DNA from: Pseudopedobacter sp039918235
Lineage (GTDB): Bacteria > Bacteroidota > Bacteroidia > Sphingobacteriales > Sphingobacteriaceae
Length of the DNA: 64,000 nucleotides
Direction of reading: 5' to 3'
Assembly (NCBI GenBank): GCA_039918235.1
Contig: JBDSHZ010000092.1
Span: forward strand, 9,005-73,004
In this document: in pieces, positions 1-7,879 of the stretch
Layout of the letters: the number at the start of each line of letters is the position of its first letter
Position numbering within the stretch: position 1 is the stretch's first letter
The notes under the pieces: generated by a model
The model's input: the letters and a program-made list of their open reading frames with translations, nothing else
Database searches by the model: none
What the model was told of the DNA's origin: nothing
Position numbers and translations under genes: made by a program

Positions 1-57
1 CTGTTGGATTATGGAAAATTTTTAGCTCAAAACGCAGGGTTTAACATGAATTTTTAA
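1..57 (+). CDS. 3' end of an unidentified gene (partial)
   Basis: The window opens in an open frame of 18 codons that ends with TAA at 55-57 and reads LLDYGKFLAQNAGFNMNF. Only this tail is visible, so no family can be named. It lies on the same strand as the ABC1-type gene that follows after about 96 bases of repeat-like DNA. The frame could be chance, but the residue composition looks protein-like. Confidence 0.45.
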   Translation: MLDYGKFLAQNAGFNMNF

Positions 58-153
58 GAAGTATCAAGATTCAAATAAAGATTTTAGAACAAAGATAAAA
101 GAACAAAGACAGGTTAACTTACAACCTAAAACCTACCACTTATCACTCAAAAA
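58..153 (+). repeat. low-complexity phrase repeat in gap
   Basis: The gap is made of short recurring phrases such as TATCAAGATTCAAATAAAGA, AGAACAAAGATAAAAGAAC and ACCTAAAACCTACCACTTAT. Related phrases recur in this window at 5197-5350, 18483-18612, 24000-24045 and 47915-48005. I see no promoter or stem here. The style is a gap-filling repeat of Sphingobacteriaceae, recognised from memory and not from a search. Confidence 0.5.
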
Positions 154-1464
154 ATGAAAGAACAAAACAGTATTCCTGCAAGTAAAGTAGCCCGTTCAGC
201 AAAGTTTGTAGGTACTGGAATGAAAATAGGCGGTAATTACATAAAGCATTATTCCAAGAAAATTTTCAATCCAGATTTAAGCAGAGATGAGTTAAACGAG
301 GATAATGCCACAGATATTTATGATTCGCTCAGTCAGTTAAAAGGGAGTGCTTTAAAAGTTGCCCAAATGCTCAGCATGGATAAAAATATCCTTCCAAAAG
401 CTTATGTAGATAAATTTTCCCTTTCCCAATACAGTGCGCCTCCATTGAGTGGTCCATTGATTATACAGACTTTTAAAAAACATTTTGGGAAAACACCTGA
501 TAAAATATTCGACAAATTCGATCTAAAATCAACCAATGCAGCTTCTATTGGGCAAGTACATAAAGCCGAATTGAATGGAGAGCAATTAGCAGTTAAAGTT
601 CAATATCCTGGTGTAGGAGATTCTATTTCTTCAGATTTGAAGTTGATCAAACCTTTTGCTTTCCGCTTGTTAGGGATGAGTGAAAAAGAACTGGACATCT
701 ATATGCGTGAAGTAGAAGAGCGTTTAGTGGAAGAAACAGATTACGAGTTGGAAGTTCAAAATTCTTTAAAAATTTCTAAAGCTTGCGCCGATTTGCCCAA
801 TATTGTTTTTCCTACCTATTATAAAGAACTTTCTGGGCCAAAAATCATTACCATGAGCTGGCTGGAAGGAATGCACCTTAAGGAATTTTTATTAACCAAC
901 CCTTCTCAGGAACTTAGAAATACCATCGGTCAAGCGTTGTGGGATTTTTATAATTTCCAGCAACATGAACTAAGGGCAGTTCACGCTGACCCACACCCAG
1001 GTAATTTTTTAATTACTCCCGACGGAAAATTGGGGATTATTGATTTTGGTTGTATTAAAGAATTACCAGATGATTTTTACTATCCTTTTTTCTCTACCAC
1101 ATCAACAGATTTAATGGACAATAAGGAAGAAACTATTAAAGCATTTAGAGCTTTAGAAATGATTTTACCCAAAGACAATGAACAGCAGATTGAATTCTAT
1201 TACCAAAACTATAAGGAAATGATTACCCTATTTGCCAAACCTTATATCAAAGGAGAGTTTGATTTCAGCCAAACAGAGTTTTTTGATGGATTGTATGGTT
1301 TTGGAGAAAAAATAGCGAAAATGCCAGAGTTTAAACAGGCCAGAGGCGTGAAGCATTTCATTTATGTAAATAGGACAAATTTTGGTTTATATAATATTTT
1401 GCATGAATTAGGAGCGAAGGTGAAAACAGATGCTTTTAAACCTCATGTGCAATTGGAGTTTTAA
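154..1464 (+). CDS. ABC1/AarF/UbiB-family kinase-like protein
   Basis: This is a 436-residue protein of the ABC1 (UbiB/COQ8-like) atypical kinase family. Visible landmarks are an AASIGQVHKAEL segment (the family's Ala-rich loop replacing the P-loop), AVKVQYPGV with the ATP-contacting lysine, HADPHPGNFLITPDGKLGIIDFG-type catalytic and metal-binding motifs, and a KxxQ-like segment (LKGSALKVAQML) near residues 63-75. Family members support quinone or lipid metabolism and many are poor kinases. Bacteroidota use menaquinone, so a strict ubiquinone role is unlikely here. It stands alone on the plus strand. The ATG at 154 is the only start that fits the first conserved block. The exact substrate cannot be told from sequence. 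Confidence 0.88.
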   Translation: MKEQNSIPASKVARSAKFVGTGMKIGGNYIKHYSKKIFNPDLSRDELNEDNATDIYDSLSQLKGSALKVAQMLSMDKNILPKAYVDKFSLSQYSAPPLSGPLIIQTFKKHFGKTPDKIFDKFDLKSTNAASIGQVHKAELNGEQLAVKVQYPGVGDSISSDLKLIKPFAFRLLGMSEKELDIYMREVEERLVEETDYELEVQNSLKISKACADLPNIVFPTYYKELSGPKIITMSWLEGMHLKEFLLTNPSQELRNTIGQALWDFYNFQQHELRAVHADPHPGNFLITPDGKLGIIDFGCIKELPDDFYYPFFSTTSTDLMDNKEETIKAFRALEMILPKDNEQQIEFYYQNYKEMITLFAKPYIKGEFDFSQTEFFDGLYGFGEKIAKMPEFKQARGVKHFIYVNRTNFGLYNILHELGAKVKTDAFKPHVQLEF

Positions 1465-1524
1465 CTTTGATTAATAATAAAGATTTTTCTTTTTGGGTTT
1501 TAGTTATCCATCTAACTATTTGAG

Positions 1525-1692
1525 CTTTGCGTTCTCTGTGGTAAGATTTTATCAACAACAAGTAAGCAATTAGTTTTTTATTTAACCACAGAGTTACAGA
1601 GGACACAGAGATTCTGATTTAAATATTTGTTTTATACGATTAGAAGACAAACTAATCATCCAACTCTGTGAACTTTGCGTTCTCTGTGGTAA
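1525..1692. repeat. ACCACAGAG-type quasi-palindromic repeat
   Basis: The 20-base word CTTTGCGTTCTCTGTGGTAA occurs identically at 1525-1544 and 1673-1692. Between them, 1582-1610 holds the inverted form (TTAACCACAGAG, then CACAGAG). ACCACAGAG at 1585-1593 pairs with CTCTGTGGT at 1682-1690, and CACAGAG at 1604-1610 pairs with CTCTGTG at 1664-1670. A transcript could fold into a long interrupted hairpin. It lies between the convergent ends of the ABC1-type gene and the small minus-strand ORF. The rest of the gap, 1465-1524, shows nothing clear. Confidence 0.75.
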
Positions 1693-1700
1693 AATGTATT

Positions 1701-1862
1701 TTAAACAGCATCAAAAACCAAAGTTAATAAACCGGATAGCAGTAAAAAGCCCACAGCTATGCGAAGCTTAGCCAATACATAGCCGGACTGAGGTATCAAA
1801 TTTTTATGTATTTTCTTTTCTAAATCATTATCATCTGAAATTAAAGATTCAATATTTTTCAT
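1701..1862 (-). CDS. small putative membrane protein (53 aa)
   Basis: A minus-strand ORF from ATG at 1862-1860 to TAA at 1703-1701 encodes 53 residues. The N-terminal half is charged (MKNIESLISDDNDLEKKIHK). The C-terminal part has one hydrophobic segment (AVGFLLLSGLLTLVF), so a single-pass membrane protein is likely. Its start lies 41 bases from the nuoA start, so the two would be divergently transcribed. I recognise no family. Composition and the clean soluble/membrane split argue for a real gene, but the length leaves doubt. Confidence 0.45.
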   Translation of the reverse strand: MKNIESLISDDNDLEKKIHKNLIPQSGYVLAKLRIAVGFLLLSGLLTLVFDAV

Positions 1863-1878
1863 ATTGTACTCTTTACAC

Positions 1879-1886
1879 TATATTTG
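1879..1886 (+). promoter_or_regulatory. probable -7 element for nuoA
   Basis: TATATTTG matches the Bacteroidota -7 consensus TAnnTTTG and ends 17 bases before the nuoA ATG, giving a short leader. No good TTG/TTTG -33 element is seen at the usual 17-23 base distance, so the call rests on the -7 box and position alone. Confidence 0.45.
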
Positions 1887-1903
1887 TCAAATCAATCAAA
1901 AGC

Positions 1904-2278
1904 ATGGAAACAGTAAGTACCCCTATTAATTATTTACCCATCATTTTACAATTGGTGGTCGCTTTAGGCTTTGTAACCTTTACAATGGTTTTAACCCACA
2001 TGATTGGGCCTAAAAGAAAAACCACAGATGTGAAATTAACCGCATTTGAATCTGGTATTGAGGTCATCGGAAATGCTCGTCAGCCTTTCTCTATCAAGTA
2101 TTTTGTAGTAGCTATTATATTTGTGCTTTTTGATGTGGAGGTGATATTTATGTATCCATGGGCGGTAAATTTCCGTGAGTTTGGCTTAAATGGTTTAATT
2201 GAAATGTTTATATTTATGGGAACATTGTTATTAGGCTTCATTTACGTGGTGAAAAAGAAAGCCCTAGAGTGGGATTAA
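1904..2278 (+). CDS. nuoA: NADH-quinone oxidoreductase subunit A
   Basis: NuoA is a small membrane subunit of respiratory complex I, with three predicted helices. The 124-residue product has an N-terminal helix (about 10-32), the family loop with KLTAFESGIEV and RQPFSIKYF (about 47-66), then two further helices around FVVAIIFVLFDVEVIFMYPW and MFIFMGTLLLGFIYVV. The acidic residues in the second helix (DVEV) are typical of the quinone-side membrane module. It is the first gene of the nuo cluster and is followed by a 119-base gap carrying its own promoter candidate. Confidence 0.96.
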   Translation: METVSTPINYLPIILQLVVALGFVTFTMVLTHMIGPKRKTTDVKLTAFESGIEVIGNARQPFSIKYFVVAIIFVLFDVEVIFMYPWAVNFREFGLNGLIEMFIFMGTLLLGFIYVVKKKALEWD

Positions 2279-2311
2279 AAGTAGAATAATTCTAAATAAG
2301 AATAGACCACC

Positions 2312-2339
2312 TTGAATAGTAATAAACTTAATAAATTTG
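2312..2339 (+). promoter_or_regulatory. probable internal promoter before nuoB
   Basis: TTG at 2312-2314 and TAAATTTG at 2332-2339 are separated by 17 bases, fitting the Bacteroidota pattern TTG-N17-23-TAnnTTTG. Just downstream, AGGCT and AGCCT flank a 14-base loop and are followed by a T run, a weak terminator-like stem. nuoB could therefore be transcribed separately from nuoA. Confidence 0.5.
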
Positions 2340-2397
2340 AGGCTTTAGAAACATCTTTAGCCTTTTTTAGTTTTTACCATAAGGAGATAAATTTTTT

Positions 2398-2940
2398 ATG
2401 AGCGATATCAATTTAGTTGAGGCTCCGGCCGGTGTAGAAGGATCAGGTTTTTTTGCCACTTCTTTGGAAAAAGTGATTGGGATGGCTAGGGCAAATTCCC
2501 TATGGCCTTTACCTTTTGCAACTTCTTGTTGTGGGATCGAGTTTATGGCTACCATGGGCTCTCATTATGATTTTTCACGTTTCGGTTCAGAACGTCCCTC
2601 TTTCTCTCCACGTCAGGCTGATTTACTGATGGTGATGGGAACTATAGCGAAAAAAATGGCTCCTGTTTTAAAGCAGGTTTATATACAAATGGCAGAACCC
2701 CGTTGGGTAATTGCCGTTGGTGCCTGTGCTTCAAGCGGTGGTATTTTTGATACTTACTCTGTTTTGCAGGGTATTGATGAAATTATCCCAGTTGATGTTT
2801 ATGTGCCAGGTTGCCCACCCAGACCAGAAGCCATCATCAATGGATTCAATAAAATTCAGGATTTGGTGAGAAGCGAATCTTTAAGAAGAAGAGATTCTGA
2901 AGAATACACAGCATTATTAGCAAAATACGGTATCCAGTAA
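2398..2940 (+). CDS. nuoB: NADH-quinone oxidoreductase subunit B
   Basis: NuoB carries the terminal 4Fe-4S cluster N2 that passes electrons to the quinone. The 180-residue protein keeps all four ligands: the tandem C44-C45 in ATSCCGIEFMAT, C110 in GACASSGG and C139 in VPGCPPRPE. The start is supported by an AAGGAG-like ribosome site about 12 bases upstream, uncommon in this group. The stop overlaps the nuoC start by one base (TAATG), implying coupled translation. Confidence 0.97.
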   Translation: MSDINLVEAPAGVEGSGFFATSLEKVIGMARANSLWPLPFATSCCGIEFMATMGSHYDFSRFGSERPSFSPRQADLLMVMGTIAKKMAPVLKQVYIQMAEPRWVIAVGACASSGGIFDTYSVLQGIDEIIPVDVYVPGCPPRPEAIINGFNKIQDLVRSESLRRRDSEEYTALLAKYGIQ

Positions 2941-3443
2941 TGGGAAAAATAGCTAATCAAGATATTACAGATAAAATAACTGCAGCTTTTGCTGATAAAA
3001 TATCTGTGCCAACAGAACCTTATGGTTTATTAACCTTTGAAACTTCTGCTGATGTAATTTCAGATTTATTGGCTTTTCTAAAAAACGATGCAGTCCTTAA
3101 GTTTAACTATTTAACAGATATTACTGCTGTGCATTATCCTGAGCGTAAAAATGCTTTGGGGGTGGTTTACCACTTGCATAGTTTAACCAATAATGTGAGG
3201 GTGAGGATAAAAGTTTATATCCCTGTTTCAAATCCAACCATTCCAACCGCTACTAATTTGTGGGAAGGTGCAAATTGGATGGAACGCGAAACTTTTGATT
3301 TCTTCGGAATTCAATTTACAGGTCACCCTAATTTGGTAAGGATATTAAATGTGGATGATATGACCGTTTTTCCAATGAGAAGAGAATACCAGTTGGAGGA
3401 TCCGAACAGAGTGGACAAAAAAGATTTTTTCTTTGGACGTTAA
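2940..3443 (+). CDS. nuoC: NADH-quinone oxidoreductase subunit C
   Basis: This 167-residue protein is the 30-kDa subunit of the hydrophilic arm. The family signature is visible as ERETFDFFGIQFTGHP around residues 117-132, followed by the RRE-Y-L-DPNR tail. It is a stand-alone NuoC, not the NuoCD fusion of enteric bacteria. It starts one base inside the nuoB stop codon and is followed by nuoD after 9 bases. Confidence 0.96.
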   Translation: MGKIANQDITDKITAAFADKISVPTEPYGLLTFETSADVISDLLAFLKNDAVLKFNYLTDITAVHYPERKNALGVVYHLHSLTNNVRVRIKVYIPVSNPTIPTATNLWEGANWMERETFDFFGIQFTGHPNLVRILNVDDMTVFPMRREYQLEDPNRVDKKDFFFGR

Positions 3444-3452
3444 GCACAATAA

Positions 3453-4688
3453 ATGAGCAATTTTATAACAGAAATTACCCCCAATCGTCCGGTTTATTAT
3501 GATAATGATCCGCAAGGAGATTTAACAACCCTAAACTTAGGACCTACCCACCCGGCAACACACGGTGTTTTTCAAAATGTGCTGCAGATGGATGGAGAGC
3601 GTATTGTGAGCGGAGTTTCTACCATAGGCTATATCCATAGGGCGTTTGAGAAAATAGCTGAACATAGGCCGTTTTACCAAATCACTACTTTAACAGATCG
3701 GATGAACTACTGCTCGTCGCCCATCAATAACATGGGTTGGCACATGACGGTGGAAAAGCTATTGGGTATTGAAATGCCCAAAAGGATAGATTACCTGAGG
3801 GTAATTGTAATGGAACTGAGCCGTATTACCGATCACTTAATCTGTAATGGAATTTTAGGAGTTGATACGGGTGCTTTTTCAGGCTTCTTGTATTTGATGG
3901 AAGAACGGGAACATATTTACGAAATTTTCGAAGAGATTTGTGGTGCCCGTTTAACAACAAATATTGGTAGAATTGGAGGTTTTGAAAGAGACTTTAATGA
4001 TATCGCTTTTGCGAAGATTGAGAAGTTCTTAACTAAATTTCCACCGGTATTAAAAGAATTTGAACAACTATTCAATAGAAACAGGATATTTATTGAGCGT
4101 ACATCTGGTGTTGGAGCAGTTGATCCTGAAACAGCACTAAATTACAGCTGGAGCGGTCCAATTTTAAGGGCAACCGGCGTTGATTATGATGTGCGTGTAA
4201 ACGAGCCCTATTCTTCTTATCAGGATTTCGATTTTGAAATCCCAGTTGGAACTACAGGAGATGTTTACGATCGTTTTATTTTAAGGAATGAAGAAATGTG
4301 GCAGAGCTTAAGAATTATTGAGCAGGCCATGGAGAAATTAAAGAAAGAACCTAAAGGGATTTTCCATGCGGATGTTCCAGAATTTTATCTGCCTCCAAAA
4401 GAACAGGTTTACAATAACATGGAAGCCTTAATTTATCACTTTAAAATTGTGATGGGAGAAATTGATACTCCAAAAACTGAAGTTTACCATGCTGTTGAAG
4501 GTGGTAACGGAGAGTTAGGGTTTTATTTGATCAATGATGGTGGCAGAACACCTTACCGTTTACACTTCCGCAGGCCAAGTTTCATCAATTATCAGATGTA
4601 TGCAAATATGAGCCGTGGAATGTTATTGTCTGATGCCATTATCAATATGTCTAGTTTGAACATTATAGCAGGAGAATTAGATGCTTAG
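3453..4688 (+). CDS. nuoD: NADH-quinone oxidoreductase subunit D
   Basis: NuoD is the 49-kDa subunit that forms the quinone pocket with NuoB. The 411-residue product has the quinone-site segment NLGPTHPATHGVF near residues 28-40 and the conserved GYIHRAFEKIAEHR stretch. It ends with the family's conserved GELD-type terminus (IIAGELDA). It overlaps the nuoE start by 8 bases, so the two are likely translationally coupled. Confidence 0.97.
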   Translation: MSNFITEITPNRPVYYDNDPQGDLTTLNLGPTHPATHGVFQNVLQMDGERIVSGVSTIGYIHRAFEKIAEHRPFYQITTLTDRMNYCSSPINNMGWHMTVEKLLGIEMPKRIDYLRVIVMELSRITDHLICNGILGVDTGAFSGFLYLMEEREHIYEIFEEICGARLTTNIGRIGGFERDFNDIAFAKIEKFLTKFPPVLKEFEQLFNRNRIFIERTSGVGAVDPETALNYSWSGPILRATGVDYDVRVNEPYSSYQDFDFEIPVGTTGDVYDRFILRNEEMWQSLRIIEQAMEKLKKEPKGIFHADVPEFYLPPKEQVYNNMEALIYHFKIVMGEIDTPKTEVYHAVEGGNGELGFYLINDGGRTPYRLHFRRPSFINYQMYANMSRGMLLSDAIINMSSLNIIAGELDA

Positions 4689-5196
4689 CGTAACAGAAAC
4701 ACAAGAGATAGTATTTTCTGCCGACTTATTAAATAAGTGCGGAGATATTGTAAGCCGTTATCCGGATGGAAAACAAAAATCTGCTTTGCTTCCTATTTTA
4801 CATGAAGTACAAGCAGTTTATGGTTGGTTAAGTCCAGAAGCAATGGACAAAGTTGCCGAATTCTTGGATATTCAGTCTATTGAAGTATATGAAGTAGCTA
4901 CATTTTACAGCATGTATTTCATGAGACCTCAAGGTAAATTTGTTTTAGAAGTTTGCCGTACCGGACCTTGCTGTTTGGTAGGTGCCGAAAAAATAATGCA
5001 TTACATTGGTGAGAAATTAGGTGTAAAAGAAGGGGAAGTAACTGCAGATGGTTTATTCAGCTACCGCGGCGTAGAATGTTTAGCAGCTTGTGGTTATGCA
5101 CCAGTTTTACAGATTGGTCCTGAATATACTTTCTATGAGAATTTAACAACAGATTCTGTAGATCAATTGATTGAGAATTTGAAAAAGAAGATTTAA
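4681..5196 (+). CDS. nuoE: NADH-quinone oxidoreductase subunit E
   Basis: NuoE is the thioredoxin-like 24-kDa subunit holding the 2Fe-2S cluster N1a. The 171-residue protein shows the ligand pattern: C92 and C97 (CRTGPCC) and C133 and C137 (CLAAC). It works with NuoF and NuoG in the NADH dehydrogenase module. The ATG lies inside nuoD. It is separated from nuoF by 158 bases of repeat DNA, the widest gap in the operon. Confidence 0.97.
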   Translation: MLSVTETQEIVFSADLLNKCGDIVSRYPDGKQKSALLPILHEVQAVYGWLSPEAMDKVAEFLDIQSIEVYEVATFYSMYFMRPQGKFVLEVCRTGPCCLVGAEKIMHYIGEKLGVKEGEVTADGLFSYRGVECLAACGYAPVLQIGPEYTFYENLTTDSVDQLIENLKKKI

Positions 5197-5350
5197 GAAG
5201 TAAGATATTAGAATCAAGATTCAAGACTTAATGATTATCGTTCAATAAACAAGAAATTAAATAAGAAACATTAATAGGATAAAAATAGGTGAATTAGCAG
5301 CGTAGAAGATTTAAAATCTTGATACCTGATACTTACATCTAACATCTAAT
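5197..5350. repeat. phrase repeat with imperfect inverted ends between nuoE and nuoF
   Basis: The gap contains phrases such as ATCAAGATTCAAGACTTA and ATACTTACATCTAACATCTA. The word at 5200-5221 and the reverse complement of 5315-5336 agree at about 15 of 22 positions, both ending in ATCAAGATT. This looks like the same gap-filling family as 58-153. No promoter element is evident. Confidence 0.5.
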
Positions 5351-5354
5351 AAAC

Positions 5355-6719
5355 ATGGGTCGCAAATTATTACTAGAGCATATCAACGTACCAGGAATCA
5401 ACACCTTAAAAGTTTACCGAGAAAAAGGGGGCTATAGGGCTGTTGAAAAAGCTATCAAAACCATGTCGACGGATGATGTGGTGGAGGAAGTGAAAAAATC
5501 TGGCTTACGTGGCCGTGGTGGAGCAGGTTTCCCAACCGGAATGAAGTGGAGCTTTTTGGCAAAACCAGAAGGAGTTGCTCGTTATTTGGTATGCAATGCA
5601 GATGAATCTGAACCAGGAACTTTTAAAGACCGTTATTTAATGACTCATATTCCTCATGCTTTAATTGAGGGAATGATTGTTTCAAGCTATGCGCTTGGCG
5701 CTCACACCAGTTACATTTATGTAAGAGGAGAAATGATGCCTCAAATCCGGATTTTAGAAAAGGCAATTGCTGAAGCTAGGGAAGCCGGATTTTTAGGTAA
5801 AAATATTTTGGGTTCTGGTTACGACTTAGAACTATACGTACAACCAGGTGGTGGTGCTTATATCTGTGGTGAAGAAACAGCGTTGCTGGAATCTTTGGAA
5901 GGAAAAAGAGGAAATCCTAGAATTAAACCTCCATTCCCAGCTATTGCTGGATTATACGGTTGCCCAACTGTGGTAAACAATGTAGAGTCTATTGCAGCGG
6001 TAGTTCCAATCATCAATGATGGAGGAGAAGAATATGCTAAAATCGGAATCGGTCGTTCAACTGGTACCAAGTTAATTTCTGCTTCAGGAAACATCAATAA
6101 GCCCGGAGTTTATGAAATAGAGCTAGGGGTATCGGTAGAAGATTTCATCTATTCTGATGAATACTGTGGTGGCATTGCAAACGGAAAAAGATTAAAAGCG
6201 GTAGTAGCAGGCGGGTCTTCTGTCCCAATTTTACCCGCAAACTTGATACTGAACCTTGTAAATGGAGATCAGCGTTTGATGTCTTATGAATCATTGTCAG
6301 AGGGAGGATTTGTTAGCGGAACCATGTTGGGTTCTGGTGGTTTTGTGGTGCTAGATGAAGACCAATGTGTGGTAAGAAATACTTGGAATTTTGCTCGTTT
6401 TTATCATCATGAATCTTGCGGACAATGTTCACCTTGCCGTGAAGGAACTGGATGGATGGAAAAAGTACTGCACCGTTTAGAATATGGTCATGGTAAAATG
6501 AGCGATATGGATTTATTGGTAGATGTCTCCAAAAAAATTGAAGGGAATACCATTTGTCCATTAGGAGATGCTGCAGCTTGGCCGGTTGCAAGTGCCATCC
6601 GTCATTTCAGAGATGAATTTGAATGGCATGTAAGCAATCCTGCATTAGCAGTAAAAGAAAATTATGGTTTAGCAAATTATGCTGATCCGTTGCCGCCCGT
6701 TGTAGCTGTAGAGGCATAA
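5355..6719 (+). CDS. nuoF: NADH-quinone oxidoreductase subunit F
   Basis: NuoF binds NADH and FMN and cluster N3. The 454-residue protein has the glycine-rich NADH site GLRGRGGAGFPTG (about 50-62), the FMN region with ADESEPGTFKDR and YICGEETALLESLEG. The 4Fe-4S ligands are in ESCGQCSPCREGTGW and ICPLGDAAAWP. Length and domain order are normal. It sits between two repeat-filled gaps but keeps the operon's strand and order. Confidence 0.97.
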   Translation: MGRKLLLEHINVPGINTLKVYREKGGYRAVEKAIKTMSTDDVVEEVKKSGLRGRGGAGFPTGMKWSFLAKPEGVARYLVCNADESEPGTFKDRYLMTHIPHALIEGMIVSSYALGAHTSYIYVRGEMMPQIRILEKAIAEAREAGFLGKNILGSGYDLELYVQPGGGAYICGEETALLESLEGKRGNPRIKPPFPAIAGLYGCPTVVNNVESIAAVVPIINDGGEEYAKIGIGRSTGTKLISASGNINKPGVYEIELGVSVEDFIYSDEYCGGIANGKRLKAVVAGGSSVPILPANLILNLVNGDQRLMSYESLSEGGFVSGTMLGSGGFVVLDEDQCVVRNTWNFARFYHHESCGQCSPCREGTGWMEKVLHRLEYGHGKMSDMDLLVDVSKKIEGNTICPLGDAAAWPVASAIRHFRDEFEWHVSNPALAVKENYGLANYADPLPPVVAVEA

Positions 6720-6728
6720 AAAGAACAA

Positions 6729-6820
6729 GTCATGTTGAGTGACAACGAAACAGCTCAAAAACAGGTAGCCCTTCAATATGGTTACTCGATAAGTGAGATG
6801 CTTCCTAACGTCAGCATGAC
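6729..6820. repeat. GTCATGTTGA-type palindromic element in the nuoF-nuoG gap
   Basis: GTCATGTTGA at 6729-6738 and TCAGCATGAC at 6811-6820 form terminal inverted repeats matching at 9 of 10 bases. The outer flanks CAA and TTG extend the symmetry. The interior (AACGAAACAGCTC, then GATGCTTCCTAACG) resembles a short dispersed element I recall as common in Pedobacter-type genomes. At about 92 bp with no coding capacity it is MITE-like, although no target duplication can be shown. Confidence 0.6.
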
Positions 6821-6874
6821 GAACTTGATATATAATAAAGAAAACAACATCAAACATTTTAAAAAATTTTAAAA

Positions 6875-7879
6875 TTGGCTGATAAATTTAAAGTTACGAT
6901 TGACGGAATCCCCACAGAGGTAGAAGCAGGAACTAGCATTCTGAACGCTGCCCGTCAGATTGGTGGAGATATTGTGCCTCCTGCAATGTGCTATTATTCC
7001 AAATTGGAAGGTAGCGGAGGAAAGTGCCGTACCTGTTTGGTAAAGGTGAGCAAGGGTTCTGAAAAGGATCCTCGCCCAATGCCTAAATTGGTTGCAAGTT
7101 GCCGTACCAATGTAATGGACGGAATGGAAGTGCAAAATATTACCTCTCCGGAAGTGGTAGAAGCCAGAAAAGGTGTAGTAGAGATGCTATTGATTAACCA
7201 CCCGTTAGATTGCCCGATATGTGATCAGGCAGGAGAGTGCCATTTGCAGGATTTAGGTTATGAGCATGGTGCAGAAGCTACACGTTATGAATTTGACCGT
7301 AGAACTTTTGAAAAAATAGACATAGGAGATAAGATTCAACTGCACATGACGCGTTGTATTTTATGCTACCGTTGTGTTTTCGTTGCTGATCAGATTACGG
7401 AGAACCGTGTTCACGGAATTTTAAACAGAGGAGATCATTCAGAAATTTCTACCTATATCCAAAAAGCAGTTGACAATGATTTTTCAGGAAATGTAATTGA
7501 TGTTTGTCCTGTGGGTGCTTTAACTGATAAAACTTTCCGATTTAAAAACAGAGTTTGGTTTACCAAGCCTGTGGAAGCGCACAGAGATTGCCCAACTTGT
7601 TCAGGTAAAGTAACTTTGTGGTATAAAGGAGAAGAAGTGTTAAGGGTAACGGCAAGAAAAGATGAATATGGTGAGGCGGAAGAGTTTATCTGTAACACTT
7701 GCCGTTTTGATAAAAAAGCAACCAATGATTGGGTGATTGAAGGACCGAGGAAAGTTTCCCATCAATCAGTAATCAACTCTAATCATTATGATAAATTGCA
7801 ACCAGCACAGGTGGTGAAGAAAAACCTAGAGTTAATGGAAGCAAATAAGGAACAATTCGAAAGAGCAACTAAATTTTAA
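6875..7879 (+). CDS. nuoG: NADH-quinone oxidoreductase subunit G, short form (TTG start)
   Basis: This 334-residue protein is the iron-sulfur wiring subunit of the NADH module. It has an N-terminal 2Fe-2S fold (PPAMCYYS, GGKCRTCLV), a C/H-type cluster (HPLDCPICDQAGECHLQDLG) and a ferredoxin-like pair (RCILCYRCVF and DVCPVGAL). A final CPTC plus ICNTC set could bind another cluster. The roughly 500-residue molybdopterin-type domain of enteric NuoG is absent; the gene ends cleanly and overlaps nuoH by one base, so this is a short form and not a break. The start is TTG at 6875, giving the expected MADKFKVTID terminus; no ATG fits. Confidence 0.92.
   Translation: MADKFKVTIDGIPTEVEAGTSILNAARQIGGDIVPPAMCYYSKLEGSGGKCRTCLVKVSKGSEKDPRPMPKLVASCRTNVMDGMEVQNITSPEVVEARKGVVEMLLINHPLDCPICDQAGECHLQDLGYEHGAEATRYEFDRRTFEKIDIGDKIQLHMTRCILCYRCVFVADQITENRVHGILNRGDHSEISTYIQKAVDNDFSGNVIDVCPVGALTDKTFRFKNRVWFTKPVEAHRDCPTCSGKVTLWYKGEEVLRVTARKDEYGEAEEFICNTCRFDKKATNDWVIEGPRKVSHQSVINSNHYDKLQPAQVVKKNLELMEANKEQFERATKF

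Noticed and set aside
5200..5336. Inverted ends in the nuoE-nuoF gap as an insertion sequence remnant
   Set aside because: The arms agree at only about 15 of 22 positions and the interior codes for nothing; the phrase-repeat reading fits better.
6313..6591. 92-codon minus-strand ORF opposite nuoF
   Set aside because: It lies wholly inside nuoF, has no family-like motifs, and its residues are what antisense reading of nuoF codons gives.
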